Source of the DNA: Glandiceps talaboti
Lineage: Eukaryota > Hemichordata > Enteropneusta > Spengelidae
Direction of reading: 5' to 3'
Assembly (NCBI RefSeq): GCF_964340395.1
Contig: NC_135562.1
Location: forward strand, 69,001 to 127,500
DNA: 58,500 bases
The position numbers and the translations under genes were made by a program. Position 1 is the first letter of the stretch; each line of letters opens with the position of its first letter. This document shows, one piece after another, positions 57,147-58,500 of this stretch. Below the pieces are notes generated by a model. The model was not told the DNA's origin. It did not search any database and worked only from the letters and a program-made list of their open reading frames with translations.

Positions 57147-58500
57147 GTAGTGTGTATGCAAATCTCGTATTTGATTTTTGAAGCACAAACAAATATATGT
57201 TTATATGCTGACTGTTATAATAACTCTGCTTATGTTTCCTTTAGAACATATTCTTGCAACCGACAGCCCGAATATAAAATTATAATGTACACAGACCTAT
57301 CTCCTTGGTGTATATATGTACATGAACATATTTTATTTTCTTACGTGATTAACATGTAGCGCTTCACCAACGCACTTCCCCCTACCACTGCTTTTAATAT
57401 TAGACAACTTGATAAGATCTAGAGTTGGTGGCTATGACAAATGTTACCGTCATGAAAGGTATCCCGTACTTCAAGTGTGGTATCACAGAATGAGATATTG
57501 CACCATATATTACTGTAACAACAATATCAACATGATACAAAGTGTACTTAGCGAGGTTAAATATCAAACGTGGTTTGCATATGTATCCATGGGTGGTCTC
57601 ATAACGTAAAACGAGTTGTCGCTGAACGGTATGCCATTTTAGGAGTACAGTCTGAGAACGATATATGTTACTGAAGAATATGTCATATTAAAGGAGTACA
57701 GTCTGTAACTATGTCTTAGAACGATCTGTAAGCTTAAATTGTCTCGGAACGATATGACATGTCATTACAGGTGTAATTTTCTGGGGGGGGGGGGGTTCCA
57801 AAGTTTTTATTTGAATATGTATTTTCTCAAATGGACCCCCTTCCCACTGATGATCAAAGCCAAAGTGACCCCGGTAATTTTCCAAAATGTTCCTCTACCC
57901 TATACATATGTTTGACATGTTATTTATATGTGTAAAGTATACATGGTCTCGTGGTCTTACTATAACGTTGTTCCTAGATCATTTAACATTGCTACTTGAG
58001 AACATTAATAACTTTTGGTAAAAAAAATCTTTTTTATGTACATGTTAATCTGGAATCTATATGGAACATGTATATCATTTCCCAGTGTATCTTGGGCTGT
58101 ACTTCATGGAAGACTCATGCAGTTGTTGTAACTTTCTATCAAAATTGTACCTCGTTGTTTTGAATTCCGAATCACCAATAAGAAAGGTTTGTCTTTTCAG
58201 TATATGTTCAGATACATATTATTGTGTATAAGAATAATTGTAGGATATGTAGCAGTACTAGGCCGGACAACGTATTGACACGGAAATTGCTAATGTCTTT
58301 GATTGACACGACTTACTTTTGAACATGCTTTACCTTCTTTTTATATCGATCATTTACTCCCGGCATTTATTATCTCGCAATCTGAATCTAACCTAATGCG
58401 CCAGAAGAAATGGACATTGTGAACAAGTCAGCGAGACAGGAATGAAATACATAATGAAATGTGATTAAAAAGGTTTAGAGTTCACATCAGAAAACAGGCC
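57147..58500. other. no gene seen; short poly-G
   Basis: AT-rich sequence to the window end. Holds a run of about 12 guanines at 57783-57794 and a loose repetition of ggagtacagtctg and gaacgata phrases at 57640-57760. Confidence 0.4.

Noticed and set aside
56950-57150. Second frame overlapping the candidate exon
   Set aside because: Same DNA read in another frame, with basic, low-quality composition; the 56868 frame is the better candidate.

Overview
This window looks like nuclear DNA of an invertebrate chordate, most probably an amphioxus (Branchiostoma). The evidence is vertebrate-like exon structure in conserved animal genes, a non-vertebrate-type AANAT gene, AT-rich introns packed with minisatellites, CR1/L2-like LINE remnants and a Ty3/gypsy LTR element. 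The species is inferred, not proven. No prokaryotic feature, CRISPR array or tRNA was seen.

Layout: (1) 1-6785, + strand: the last six exons of a C2CD5 (CDP138) orthologue; the gene starts before the window. (2) 6786-11469: the gap between two convergent genes, holding dispersed repeats and a ~45-copy 32-bp minisatellite. (3) 11470-32494, - strand: a complete 18-exon NOL10 gene (689 codons plus stop), assembled by hand with every splice phase consistent; its introns are mostly minisatellites. (4) 32495-32725: a 231-bp head-to-head interval, probably a bidirectional promoter. (5) 32726-41385, + strand: a complete 5-exon, 168-aa AANAT-like GNAT acetyltransferase. (6) 42790-42924: a possible housekeeping-type promoter and short first exon. 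(7) 43499-52485: an intact 8,987-bp Ty3/gypsy-type retrotransposon with 553-bp LTRs that look identical, a 4-5 bp target duplication, gag, and pol in the -1 frame behind a slippery heptamer and a strong stem. (8) 52486-58500: interspersed repeat, (CA)n, 30-bp and 35-bp minisatellites, (CT)n, and a possible coding exon at 56868-57146.

The most interesting pattern is that four intronic minisatellites, in two genes on opposite strands, are built from the 3' end of a coding exon together with its own 5' splice site. Each array starts exactly at the true donor and runs downstream, laying out a series of decoy donors. A fifth array begins with a copy of part of an upstream exon. Two others were amplified from pieces of mobile elements. 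Other notable items are a candidate hammerhead ribozyme inside a 24-bp inverted repeat between (TA)n tracts in NOL10 intron 1, a 12-copy 77-bp array with no visible differences between copies, and the gag-pol frameshift signal.

Exon coordinates rest on reading frame, splice consensus and remembered similarity to the vertebrate proteins; no alignment or transcript could be run.
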